Part shown: positions 46,192-53,531 of the stretch, one piece after another
Layout: every line of letters starts with the position of its first letter
Position numbering within the stretch: position 1 is the first letter of the stretch
Assembly: GCA_025454975.1 (NCBI GenBank)
Contig: JALONK010000001.1
Span: forward strand, 1 to 64,000
DNA length: 64,000 nucleotides
Direction of reading: 5' to 3'
Source: Bacteroidia bacterium
GTDB taxonomy: Bacteria > Bacteroidota > Bacteroidia > UKL13-3
The notes under the pieces: generated by a model
The model's input: the letters and a program-made list of their open reading frames with translations, nothing else
Database searches by the model: none
Told to the model about the DNA's origin: nothing
Program-made: the position numbers and the translations under genes

Positions 46192-47115
46192 TTACACCGA
46201 AGCCAAATTAAACTTAACCAAATTACGGAAGGCAGCAATACGATGCTGTAGCTCTTCTTCCTGCAATTCTACAATTCGTTCAGTTCCAAATTTTTCAACG
46301 CAAAAGCTAGCCATTGCCGAACCGAAGATGATAGCATTCTTCATATTCTCAAAGCTGATATCGCCGGTTTTAGCTAAATATCCAATAAAACCTCCGGCGA
46401 AAGTATCGCCTGCACCTGTCGGGTCGAATACCTCTTCCAATGGTAAAGCCGGTGCAAAAAACACTTCTTTTCCGTGGAATAACAACGCTCCATTTTCCCC
46501 CTTTTTAATAATTAAATATTTAGGTCCCATTTCACGAATTTTAGCCGCAGCTTTTACTAATGAGTATTCACCTGATAATTGACGGGCTTCTTCATCATTA
46601 ATGGTTAAAACATCTACCATTTTTAATGTGTTCTTTAAATCGTCGAGTGCAATTTCCATCCAAAAGTTCATGGTATCCATAACAATGAGTTTAGGTCGTT
46701 TTGTTAAACGATTGATAACCAATTGTTGAATGGCCGGGGTTAAGTTACCCAACATTAAATACTCACAATCTTGATAAGAATCCGGAATGATTGGATCAAA
46801 ATCGGCAAGAACATTTAGCTCGGTTATCAGTGTATCGCGACTGTTCATATCGGTGTGATATTTCCCACTCCAGAAAAAAGATTTCTCTCCTTTTTTAATT
46901 TGTAATCCTTCTGTGTCAACACCTTTTGCTTGTAAATGGTTTATAAATGCAGCAGGGAAATCTTCACCTACAACTGCAACTAATTTTGATTTTTGTGTAA
47001 AGTAACTAGCGGCAAGACTAATGTAAGAGGCTGCCCCTCCAATAATTTTATCTGTTTTGCCAAATGGTGTTTCGATAGCGTCAAATGCCACACTACCAAC
47101 GATTAATAAACTCAT
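46192..47115 (-). CDS. PfkB family carbohydrate/nucleoside kinase
   Basis: A 307-residue ribokinase-fold enzyme. The N-terminal glycine motif is KIIGGAASYISLAASYF, and the C-terminal anion hole and catalytic base are in DPTGAGDTFAGGFIGYLA. The substrate cannot be read from the sequence; sugar, nucleoside and adenosine kinases all share these motifs. It stands alone between tRNA-Asn and the glutamate dehydrogenase promoter, and its stop lies just past that promoter. Confidence 0.88.
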   Translation of the reverse strand: MSLLIVGSVAFDAIETPFGKTDKIIGGAASYISLAASYFTQKSKLVAVVGEDFPAAFINHLQAKGVDTEGLQIKKGEKSFFWSGKYHTDMNSRDTLITELNVLADFDPIIPDSYQDCEYLMLGNLTPAIQQLVINRLTKRPKLIVMDTMNFWMEIALDDLKNTLKMVDVLTINDEEARQLSGEYSLVKAAAKIREMGPKYLIIKKGENGALLFHGKEVFFAPALPLEEVFDPTGAGDTFAGGFIGYLAKTGDISFENMKNAIIFGSAMASFCVEKFGTERIVELQEEELQHRIAAFRNLVKFNLASV

Positions 47116-47149
47116 ACTAAAATATTTTTAAAAATTTTTGTGGCAAATA

Positions 47150-47180
47150 TTGTGTTTTTAATTTTCATAAACTAATATTG
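47150..47180 (+). promoter_or_regulatory. Promoter of tRNA-Asn
   Basis: TTG (47150-47152), 20 bases, TAATATTG (47173-47180), one mismatch from TAnnTTTG. It is 33 bases before the tRNA. Confidence 0.5.
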
Positions 47181-47213
47181 CATCCCCTTTCAGCAGAAAT
47201 GTATGAAAGAAAT

Positions 47214-47290
47214 TCCTCGATAGCTCAGCTGGTTAGAGCGAGTGACTGTTAATCACTAGGTCCCTGGTTCGAGCCCAGGTCGGGGAGCCA
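47214..47290 (+). tRNA. tRNA-Asn (anticodon GTT)
   Basis: Acceptor TCCTCGA/TCGGGGA (one G-T pair), D-loop TAGCTCAGCTGGTTAGAG, anticodon loop CTGTTAA between AGTGA and TCACT (anticodon GTT), and T-arm CCTGGTTCGAGCCCAGG. The 77 bases include an encoded CCA end. Confidence 0.96.
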
Positions 47291-47318
47291 AAGCCACCAA
47301 AGTCCGGTGGCTTTTTTT
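47291..47318 (+). terminator. Intrinsic terminator after tRNA-Asn
   Basis: AAGCCACC/GGTGGCTT stem, loop AAAGTCC, followed by a T run. It begins directly after the CCA end. Confidence 0.85.
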
Positions 47319-47466
47319 ATGCCTACCTTTTTGAAAATGTTTAAGTTAATGAGTACTACAGAGGCAAAATACTAATTTGGGTATTCGATCCCTTCTTTTT
47401 AAAATCAATTGAAAATTAGGTCATGATAATTTTTAGAGGGGAGAAAAAAATCAGATTGTCTTATTT

Positions 47467-47513
47467 TATAATCCGCCAAAACATGTTTAATTGGCGATTT
47501 TTGGCGGATTATA
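47467..47513. repeat. 15-bp inverted repeat at the 3' end of the ATPase gene
   Basis: Arms TATAATCCGCCAAAA (47467-47481) and TTTTGGCGGATTATA (47499-47513) are perfect. A further TTGGCG (47491-47496) lies between them. On the minus strand it directly follows the stop codon, so it could act as terminator, as recognition site for a mobile element, or both. Confidence 0.75.
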
Positions 47514-47520
47514 TATTTTA
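47501..47520. repeat. 20-bp direct repeat, left copy
   Basis: TTGGCGGATTATATATTTTA; its last three bases are the stop codon (minus strand) of the ATPase gene. The copy at 48978-48997 differs at one position. The two bracket the gene exactly. Confidence 0.7.
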
Positions 47521-48933
47521 ATCAATAAATAAAGCATCCATTTCGAGTTGACTATGTACTAATTCTTGGCTATACTCATTTTGCTTGATTCCGTAAGTGG
47601 TTATTAGCGTAACAAAAATATTTTTCCTAGTATTCGTATATTCTTGTAGTGCTGTAATTTTCTTTTTTAGATTCAGATAATATGATTTATCTATTGTGAA
47701 TTCAGTATTATAAAACTTCATTTCACACAATTGCATCACATTGTCGCTACGATCAATCAACATATCAACTTGTGCGTTTTCATTAAACCAACTGCTACTT
47801 GTAGTATGAATAGCATCTATCCTCAATGCCTTCTTAATTTGTTCAATATGTTTAAGACAAAGCGTTTCAAATCCAAATCCGGACCACGAATGATAAGATT
47901 GTGAATTATACAGTTTTTGCCATGTACCATCGCCTCCATGTTTGTTTATTTCAATAAACTTTAAATAAAATCTTGAATATTCGTCAGTAAGGCGATAGAG
48001 TGTAAGTTTTTTCTTATTTTGATAGTATAAATATTCCGTAACAAAGCCTGATTCAATTAACTCATCAAGTTTTACAGAGAAATCACCACCAGACGGTATT
48101 CCACTTTGATTTATCAATTCATTCCTTGTTATTCCTTTATTTGTTTTTGCTAACGTTTTAACAAGTTTCATGTGTCGCTCAGAGTCATCAAACAAAGAGG
48201 TGAATAATTGATTAAACTCGTCGTTCAATAATCCATCTTTTCTAAAACACAGCTTATCAATATTTTGAGATGTACTCAATCCTTTGCTCAATTTTTCTAA
48301 ATAGTGCGGTACGCCTCCCAAAGCCATGTAAATCTGTATCACATCATATCGAGTATATTTTATGCTATTCTTTAATAAAAACTGTTCTGTTTCAAATAAA
48401 TTAAAAGGAAGCAATTGTATTTTTCTCGTGATTCTATTATGCAGCCCACCTTTATTTTTAATTATTTTTTGAACCATGTATGAAGCAGCAGAACCACAAA
48501 TAACCACAATTAAATCATTCCTTTTTGTACAATAGGTATTCCAAAAGTTTTCAAAAGCCATTAAAAACTTCGATTTAGGAGTAGCTATCCAAGGAAATTC
48601 ATCAATAAATATTACTTTCTTATCCTTTGATTTCAATCTTTCCAAGTACGATTCAAGCATCGTGAATGCCTGTAACCATGCTTTTACAGAGTCCATTTCC
48701 GTCTTCTTTGTTCTTTTACTGAGTTCCTTACTGAAAGTTTCGAGTTGATCTTTATGTGAGCCTCCAAATAACCCTGACATTTCAAAAACAACATTAGTCT
48801 TAAAATATTCACGTATCAGATAGGTTTTACCAATCCTTCTTCGCCCATACAAGGCAATTAATTCAGACTTACTACTATCTAGTGCTTCTTTCAGTATTGC
48901 CTGTTCCTGCTTTCTTCCAATAATTTTATTCAT
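47518..48933 (-). CDS. Archaeal-type ATPase with C-terminal DUF234/PD-(D/E)XK nuclease-like domain
   Basis: A 471-residue protein. Residues 1-220 form a STAND-like P-loop ATPase: Walker A GRRRIGKT (30-37), Walker B VIFIDEFPW (Asp111, Glu112), and the family start IGRKQEQAILK. A winged helix lies at about 255-315. The C-terminal part has conserved Glu356 (GFGFETLCLKH) and the nuclease-like set Asp390/Asp394-Glu404-x-Lys406 (QVDMLID, LCEMKFYN). The genes are scattered widely and often look mobile; their role is not settled. It is flanked by matching repeats and is alone between tRNA-Asn and a long non-coding stretch. Confidence 0.88.
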   Translation of the reverse strand: MNKIIGRKQEQAILKEALDSSKSELIALYGRRRIGKTYLIREYFKTNVVFEMSGLFGGSHKDQLETFSKELSKRTKKTEMDSVKAWLQAFTMLESYLERLKSKDKKVIFIDEFPWIATPKSKFLMAFENFWNTYCTKRNDLIVVICGSAASYMVQKIIKNKGGLHNRITRKIQLLPFNLFETEQFLLKNSIKYTRYDVIQIYMALGGVPHYLEKLSKGLSTSQNIDKLCFRKDGLLNDEFNQLFTSLFDDSERHMKLVKTLAKTNKGITRNELINQSGIPSGGDFSVKLDELIESGFVTEYLYYQNKKKLTLYRLTDEYSRFYLKFIEINKHGGDGTWQKLYNSQSYHSWSGFGFETLCLKHIEQIKKALRIDAIHTTSSSWFNENAQVDMLIDRSDNVMQLCEMKFYNTEFTIDKSYYLNLKKKITALQEYTNTRKNIFVTLITTYGIKQNEYSQELVHSQLEMDALFID

Positions 48934-48953
48934 AAAATTAAATTATATCTCGC

Positions 48954-48961
48954 CAAAAGTA
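48954..48961 (-). promoter_or_regulatory. -7 element of the ATPase gene inside an inverted repeat
   Basis: On the minus strand TACTTTTG (48961-48954) is an exact -7 match, 20 bases before the ATG. Its end overlaps CGCCAAA (48951-48957), which pairs with TTTGGCG (48977-48983). A factor binding this inverted repeat would cover the promoter. Confidence 0.5.
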
Positions 48962-48977
48962 GTGAAAAAAACTAGAT

Positions 48978-48997
48978 TTGGCGAATTATATATTTTA
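48978..48997. repeat. 20-bp direct repeat, right copy
   Basis: TTGGCGAATTATATATTTTA; 19 of 20 bases equal the copy at 47501-47520. It lies 45 bases before the ATPase start codon (minus strand), outside the promoter. Confidence 0.7.
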
Positions 48998-49570
48998 TTT
49001 CTTTAATTAAACACCGGTAAAAATTGCTCCTACTTTTTCTTCATCATATATTTATAAGGTATCTACATCATTTGTAAAGCAATAGTTTTCAGGAAACAAC
49101 AACCTAAGGCTAACAGACGATTTTTACCTACTTAAATTTTTACTTATCAGATTTAAATCACGTAAGGCTAATCACTTATTAATGGCTTATGCTAATGATT
49201 TCAAAATCCATTCATGTATTAACTAATGGAGTTAATTTGAATTCGAAAACTTATGATAAACAATTGATGAAGTTTGTTAGTCGCGGTTAAATATTTTATT
49301 GATTATGATATAGTTTTAGCATGTAATTTGCCACAATTAAAACAAGCATTCTCTTAAAAGTTTATTTAAATCTACTTATGCTCACGGCTACTTCGCTTAA
49401 TTTTATTTAAACTAAAAAATCAAGAAACTTATAGATAATATATTTAGGTGATTTTTCAGAAAAGTGATATCAGCCTGCAACAATTAATTGATGTATTGAA
49501 ATTTGGGAGGTTTGTAAAATTTACAATTTTTAGGGTAAACATTACCTTATTTTTGAGCCATAAATACTTA
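48998..49570. other. Long non-coding stretch, about 570 bases
   Basis: AT-rich, with stops in all frames until the next gene. TTGTAAAATTTACAA (49512-49526) is a perfect palindrome and TATTTTTG (49548-49555) an exact -7 box for the gene that follows. TAAGGCTAA occurs twice (near 49110 and 49166). I see no RNA gene or remnant of a known gene. Confidence 0.5.
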
Positions 49571-49576
49571 ATGTTT

Positions 49577-49819
49577 ATGAATACTTTGTTTAATAAATAT
49601 TTGTACTTGGGTTTTATAGTTATAGGAATGGTTCAGCTTTTTTATGTTAAAGATTATTTACAAGCTGCCATGTATTGGGGAATTGCTTTGGCTTTCGACC
49701 CATTTAATGTTGAACAGCATTGGAGTGCCCGGCCGCTTTGGCAGAAAGTAGTACTGATTGTTCACTTGGCTATTGTAGCAGCTTGTTTTGGATACGGTAT
49801 TGGTATTAAAGATAAGTAA
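49577..49819 (+). CDS. Small membrane protein (about 80 aa)
   Basis: The frame is open from 49448, but the coding part starts at the ATG at 49577 (MNTLFNKYLYLGF) or 49571. The 80-residue product has two membrane helices (about 8-25 and 55-73) and a loop with ALAFDPFNVEQHWSARPLWQ, where the FDPF and RPxWQ patterns resemble small conserved membrane proteins of Bacteroidota. The function is unknown. It has its own -7 box and a palindrome upstream. Confidence 0.65.
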   Translation: MNTLFNKYLYLGFIVIGMVQLFYVKDYLQAAMYWGIALAFDPFNVEQHWSARPLWQKVVLIVHLAIVAACFGYGIGIKDK

Positions 49820-50002
49820 AGGATTTTATCACAGTTTATTATGCTTATATTAAGTATGAAATATTCAGCAAATGATTGTTTTGAATGCTTCATATAGTTA
49901 AACAATATTTCGGTAAAGGTTGAGTTCAATATTGCTTAATTCGTATGAAATGAGGGTAATGACTAAGTTAAAATGCACTTGTTTGTCAAAGTAATACGTA
50001 AA

Positions 50003-50019
50003 AGTATCAAAATGATACT
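50003..50019. promoter_or_regulatory. Palindromic operator in front of the XRE regulator
   Basis: AGTATCA-AAA-TGATACT, perfect 7-bp arms, 47 bases before the start codon of the XRE gene. The size and place fit an autoregulatory site for a small HTH_3 repressor. Confidence 0.6.
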
Positions 50020-50065
50020 AAAAGTGACTCGTGTAAAGTATTTAATTCTACTACTTGCATATTAG

Positions 50066-50443
50066 ATGCATTTAGGATTACACATAAAAATGGCGCGTAT
50101 AAGCAAGGGGTTAACTCAAGAGGAACTTGCTGATAAAATTAACAAAACAAGACCATTGATCAGTAGTATTGAACAAACCGGTAAGGTTAATTATTTTACC
50201 CTACAAAAAATTTGTGAAGTATTGAATGTTGACCTCAACGAATTGCAAAATGCCGTCAAGGAAAATAAAGGGTTTTATAAGACCAGGGGTACAGCAGAGC
50301 AATCTGAACGCATTAAATTTCTTGAGCAGCAAATTGAACATTTAAATCAAATTATTTCCTCCCAAAAGGAATTGATTGAAATGTATAAATCTCAATATTC
50401 TGTATCTCACAAAACACCAATTGACAAAGATAAAAATCATTAA
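50066..50443 (+). CDS. XRE family helix-turn-helix regulator with coiled-coil tail
   Basis: A 125-residue protein with an N-terminal HTH_3 domain (residues 1-62: KMARISKGLTQEELADKINK, then TRPLISSIEQTGKVNYFTLQ, KICEVLNVDLNEL). A predicted coiled coil follows (about 78-112: EQSERIKFLEQQIEHLNQII), which should make it a dimer. The palindrome upstream is probably its own site. It stands just before the O-acylation operon (start 50550) and may control it. Confidence 0.88.
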   Translation: MHLGLHIKMARISKGLTQEELADKINKTRPLISSIEQTGKVNYFTLQKICEVLNVDLNELQNAVKENKGFYKTRGTAEQSERIKFLEQQIEHLNQIISSQKELIEMYKSQYSVSHKTPIDKDKNH

Positions 50444-50467
50444 TAATGATTTTGTTTTTAAGGTATA

Positions 50468-50502
50468 TTATATCGTATTTTATTTATTTACCTTCGATAT
50501 AA
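50468..50502. promoter_or_regulatory. Inverted repeat and -7 box before the O-acylation operon
   Basis: TTATATCG (50468-50475) and CGATATAA (50495-50502) are perfect arms. Between them lies TACCTTCG (50489-50496), one mismatch from TAnnTTTG. A second short pair, CGAAT/ATTCG, follows at 50516-50538. A promoter enclosed by a repeat suggests repression. Confidence 0.4.
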
Positions 50503-50549
50503 TTCTATTATCAATCGAATACTTAATCGGATAATTCGTTTAATGACTG

Positions 50550-51029
50550 ATGGTACATCTTAAGGTTTTAATTTTTGGTTTAATGTTGTTAGGCATCAGA
50601 GCTGAGCAACTGGATGCAGGACCGGTTAGTGATTATATTAATAAACTATTACCTTATGCACGTTTCACTGCTGATTCATTTGGTGTTCCTGTTTCGGTTA
50701 TATTAGCCATTGCAATTGTGGAGTCGGGCGCAGGTAATTCTACTATGGCCAAAGTTATGCATAATCATTTCGGGCTTAAAGCCGGAAAAAAGTGGCGTAA
50801 TTGTAACGGTATGATGTCAAGGTACCGATGCTATTCAACCGATTCAGCGGGTGTTGTAGATTTCGGGATGTATTTATCCAGACGTAAATTTTATGTGCAT
50901 TTAAAAGGGAATTTTGATTATAATGCGTGGGTGAAAGCAATTTCACAATCCGGTTACAGCACCAAACCTGTAATATGGCGTAATAAAATTTTAACCACTA
51001 TCAGTAAATACGAATTATTTAAGTTGTGA
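50550..51029 (+). CDS. GH73-type glucosaminidase domain protein
   Basis: A 159-residue protein. After a hydrophobic N-terminal segment (LKVLIFGLMLLGI) the glucosaminidase fold follows, with catalytic Glu58 in IAIVESGAGNST, the segment MHNHFGLKAGKKW, and the late YSTKPVIWRNKILTTI. Such enzymes cut peptidoglycan between GlcNAc and MurNAc. It has no LysM domain. Its stop overlaps the GTG start of the next gene. In an operon with acyltransferase genes it may trim or remodel the wall at the site of modification. Confidence 0.85.
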   Translation: MVHLKVLIFGLMLLGIRAEQLDAGPVSDYINKLLPYARFTADSFGVPVSVILAIAIVESGAGNSTMAKVMHNHFGLKAGKKWRNCNGMMSRYRCYSTDSAGVVDFGMYLSRRKFYVHLKGNFDYNAWVKAISQSGYSTKPVIWRNKILTTISKYELFKL

Positions 51030-52396
51030 ATAAGGATATAAACAAAGCACCTTTTAAAATCATCGCTTTTACTTTTTTTTGGTTGCTGGTGATAAGTGTT
51101 TTTGTTCCTAATAAAGTTTGGCAAAAATTATCATTAACAAAGCTTGATATTACTGCGGATTTATATGATGAAGGCGCAACTAAAAGGATTTCTACTTATA
51201 AACCCAAATCAGAAACAAAGCCCCTAAAGGATATAATAAAGGATACTATTGCATCAAACCAAGCCATAACTAAGATAATTAGAAATGATGTTGCCATAGA
51301 ACACACAGGTAGTAGTAAAGCCGACGGTATTCTTAATTTTAATCAGGCGTTATACGAACTTAAAGGCAAGAAAAGAAAAAAGGTACGAATTGCTTATTTC
51401 GGGGATAGTATGATAGAGGGCGATTTAGTTACTCAAACCATACGGGATTTATTACAACAACGATTTGGCGGAGTAGGAGTAGGTTTTTTTCCTGTAAGCA
51501 GTATTGTTGCTCACTACCGGCAAACCATAAAGGTAAAGGCAAATGAAAATTGGAGAGATGTGCACTTCAACAACAATAAGCAAAAAGAAATTATCGGGTT
51601 TAGTGGCCATACTTTTTTTGCAAATGAAGGGGCTGCATGTGAAATTAAATCAGGAAGTTTAAAACAACCAATTCCTATAAATCAGTTAAGTTTATGGTGT
51701 GGCAGTGCTCAAAATCCATTACTTTTTTCGGTAGGTGATAATCTTTTTCAAACTGAAACAAAAGGATATTTTAATAAATTAGTTATAGGTAATGATATTA
51801 AAAGAATATCCATTGTTTTTCAAAAATCAGAGGTGCCTATTTATGGTTTTAGTGCAGAATCAGCTACCGGATTAATCCTTGATAATTTTTCTTTTAGAGG
51901 CACAAGTGGAACGGAATTATTGAGGTTGAACAGTAAAATGTTAAAACAAATAGATAGTTTACATCATTATGATTTGGTTGTTTTACACTACGGACCAAAT
52001 TTATTATGGAATGATTCAATAGTGGATTTTTCGTGGTATAAACAACAAATGGTAAAAACCATTAAACACCTTAAAAAGGCATTCCCGTTTACCTCATTTT
52101 TAATTATTAGCACTGCCGACAAAGCTTTTAAAATGAATGGTGTTTATGAAACAGCAAGAGGTGTGGAACCACTGCTTTTAGCACAACAGAAAATTGCAAT
52201 AGAAACCGGTTGTGCTTTTTATAATTTATATGAAGCAATGGGTGGATATAACAGTATGAAAACTTGGGTAGAAAAAAAACCATTTTTAGCCGGGAATGAT
52301 TATACCCATTTTAACATGAGCGGATCAGCGAAAATTGGACGTTTAATTACTAACGCATTATTAAATGAATATGTTAAAAAATATCCTGCTGATTAG
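51026..52396 (+). CDS. Membrane-anchored SGNH-hydrolase-like protein 1
   Basis: A GTG start at 51026 (GTGA overlap) gives 456 residues. There is an N-terminal membrane anchor (about 10-27), a linker, and then an SGNH domain: block I YFGDSMIEGD (Ser128) and block V NDYTHFNMSG with Asp and His. Between them lies an inserted beta-domain (about 150-270). The layout resembles AlgX/AlgJ and PatB-type proteins that move acetyl groups onto polysaccharides. It works at the outer face of the inner membrane. It overlaps the next SGNH gene. Confidence 0.8.
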   Translation: MNKDINKAPFKIIAFTFFWLLVISVFVPNKVWQKLSLTKLDITADLYDEGATKRISTYKPKSETKPLKDIIKDTIASNQAITKIIRNDVAIEHTGSSKADGILNFNQALYELKGKKRKKVRIAYFGDSMIEGDLVTQTIRDLLQQRFGGVGVGFFPVSSIVAHYRQTIKVKANENWRDVHFNNNKQKEIIGFSGHTFFANEGAACEIKSGSLKQPIPINQLSLWCGSAQNPLLFSVGDNLFQTETKGYFNKLVIGNDIKRISIVFQKSEVPIYGFSAESATGLILDNFSFRGTSGTELLRLNSKMLKQIDSLHHYDLVVLHYGPNLLWNDSIVDFSWYKQQMVKTIKHLKKAFPFTSFLIISTADKAFKMNGVYETARGVEPLLLAQQKIAIETGCAFYNLYEAMGGYNSMKTWVEKKPFLAGNDYTHFNMSGSAKIGRLITNALLNEYVKKYPAD

Positions 52397-53531
52397 TTTT
52401 TGTTTGGTTACTTATGCATGTTTTTCCCAACCTATTGTTAATGATACGGTAAGGGTAAATCATGCTAAAGTTATTGCTAAACAAGATTCAGCAGTGTTGC
52501 GAGTTGTACATATAGGCGATTCGCATATTCAGGCTGATTGGTTTAGTGGCGAAATGCGCCGACTGTTGCAAAACCGATTAGGGAATGCAGGTATGGGACT
52601 TATCTTCCCTTATCGCTGCATAAAAACCAATGGATCGCCATCTTATAAAATTACAAGTCCGTTTACTTTTCCGGCTCAAAAAATAGTAAAGTGTAAAACC
52701 TCTTGTAACGTTGGAGTTTCAGCATATCAATTTGAGATGAAATCCAATCAATGGTTCGAGGTAAAGCCAAAATTTGACTCTACCCCACAACAATTAACTT
52801 TGTTATATTCACCTTTAGTTCCTAAAGCTCGCCCGGTAATAAATAACATTGATGATGTAAGTAATTACCACGACACTATTGTAGGTGATTTTGTATTAAC
52901 TAAAACGCTATTTACCACAACAAATAGCTTTAAGCTTTCAGCCAGTAATGATTTTACACTGTTTGGTATTGTGGCAGAAAACCAACAACCCGGTATTATA
53001 TATTATACTATTGGTGCAAATGGTGCTACTTTTGCCAACTACAATCAAAGTGAACTTTTTTTCAATCAATTAGCCATCTTAAAACCGGATTTGATAATTG
53101 TTTCTTTAGGTACGAATGAAAGTGTTAGTAAAATAACCAATGACTCGTTTTTATTTCAGTTGCAAACATTTCAAAACAAGTTAAATCAAATTCATTCCGC
53201 TTCTGTATTATACACTACCCCTCCTGACAATGCCAAACGACATGTTATCATACAACGCAGAAAGAGCAAAGGGAAATGGAAAAAAGTTAAGAAAGTATAT
53301 TACCACACAAATGAAAAGGTAGGTGAGCTAAGAAATATTATGATTCAGTTTTGTGATGAAAAGAATTTAATGTATTGGGACTTGTATCATGCGATGGGAG
53401 GCGCAGGTTCAATGAAGAATTGGGTTGAGGCAGGATACGCTGCAAAAGACCACATACATTTTAGTAAGAAGGGTTATGAATATCAAGCTTCTTTATTTTA
53501 TTCAGCCTTGTTAAATTGTTTAATCAAGTGA
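52371..53531 (+). CDS. Secreted SGNH-hydrolase-like protein 2
   Basis: From the ATG at 52371 (or 52365) the protein has 386 residues: a signal peptide (VTYACFSQ), block I VVHIGDSHIQAD with Ser51, block III SLGTNES with Asn, and block V KDHIHFSKKGY with Asp and His. All catalytic blocks are present. It is paralogous to the gene before it and also has an inserted beta-domain. It may be a second acetyltransferase or an esterase that removes acetyl groups. Its stop overlaps the start of the MBOAT gene. Confidence 0.82.
   Translation: MLKNILLISFCLVTYACFSQPIVNDTVRVNHAKVIAKQDSAVLRVVHIGDSHIQADWFSGEMRRLLQNRLGNAGMGLIFPYRCIKTNGSPSYKITSPFTFPAQKIVKCKTSCNVGVSAYQFEMKSNQWFEVKPKFDSTPQQLTLLYSPLVPKARPVINNIDDVSNYHDTIVGDFVLTKTLFTTTNSFKLSASNDFTLFGIVAENQQPGIIYYTIGANGATFANYNQSELFFNQLAILKPDLIIVSLGTNESVSKITNDSFLFQLQTFQNKLNQIHSASVLYTTPPDNAKRHVIIQRRKSKGKWKKVKKVYYHTNEKVGELRNIMIQFCDEKNLMYWDLYHAMGGAGSMKNWVEAGYAAKDHIHFSKKGYEYQASLFYSALLNCLIK

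Noticed and set aside
47291-47520. Integration of a mobile element at the 3' end of tRNA-Asn
   Set aside because: No integrase gene and no repeat of the tRNA 3' end were found in the next kilobases; only the ATPase gene carries its own repeats.
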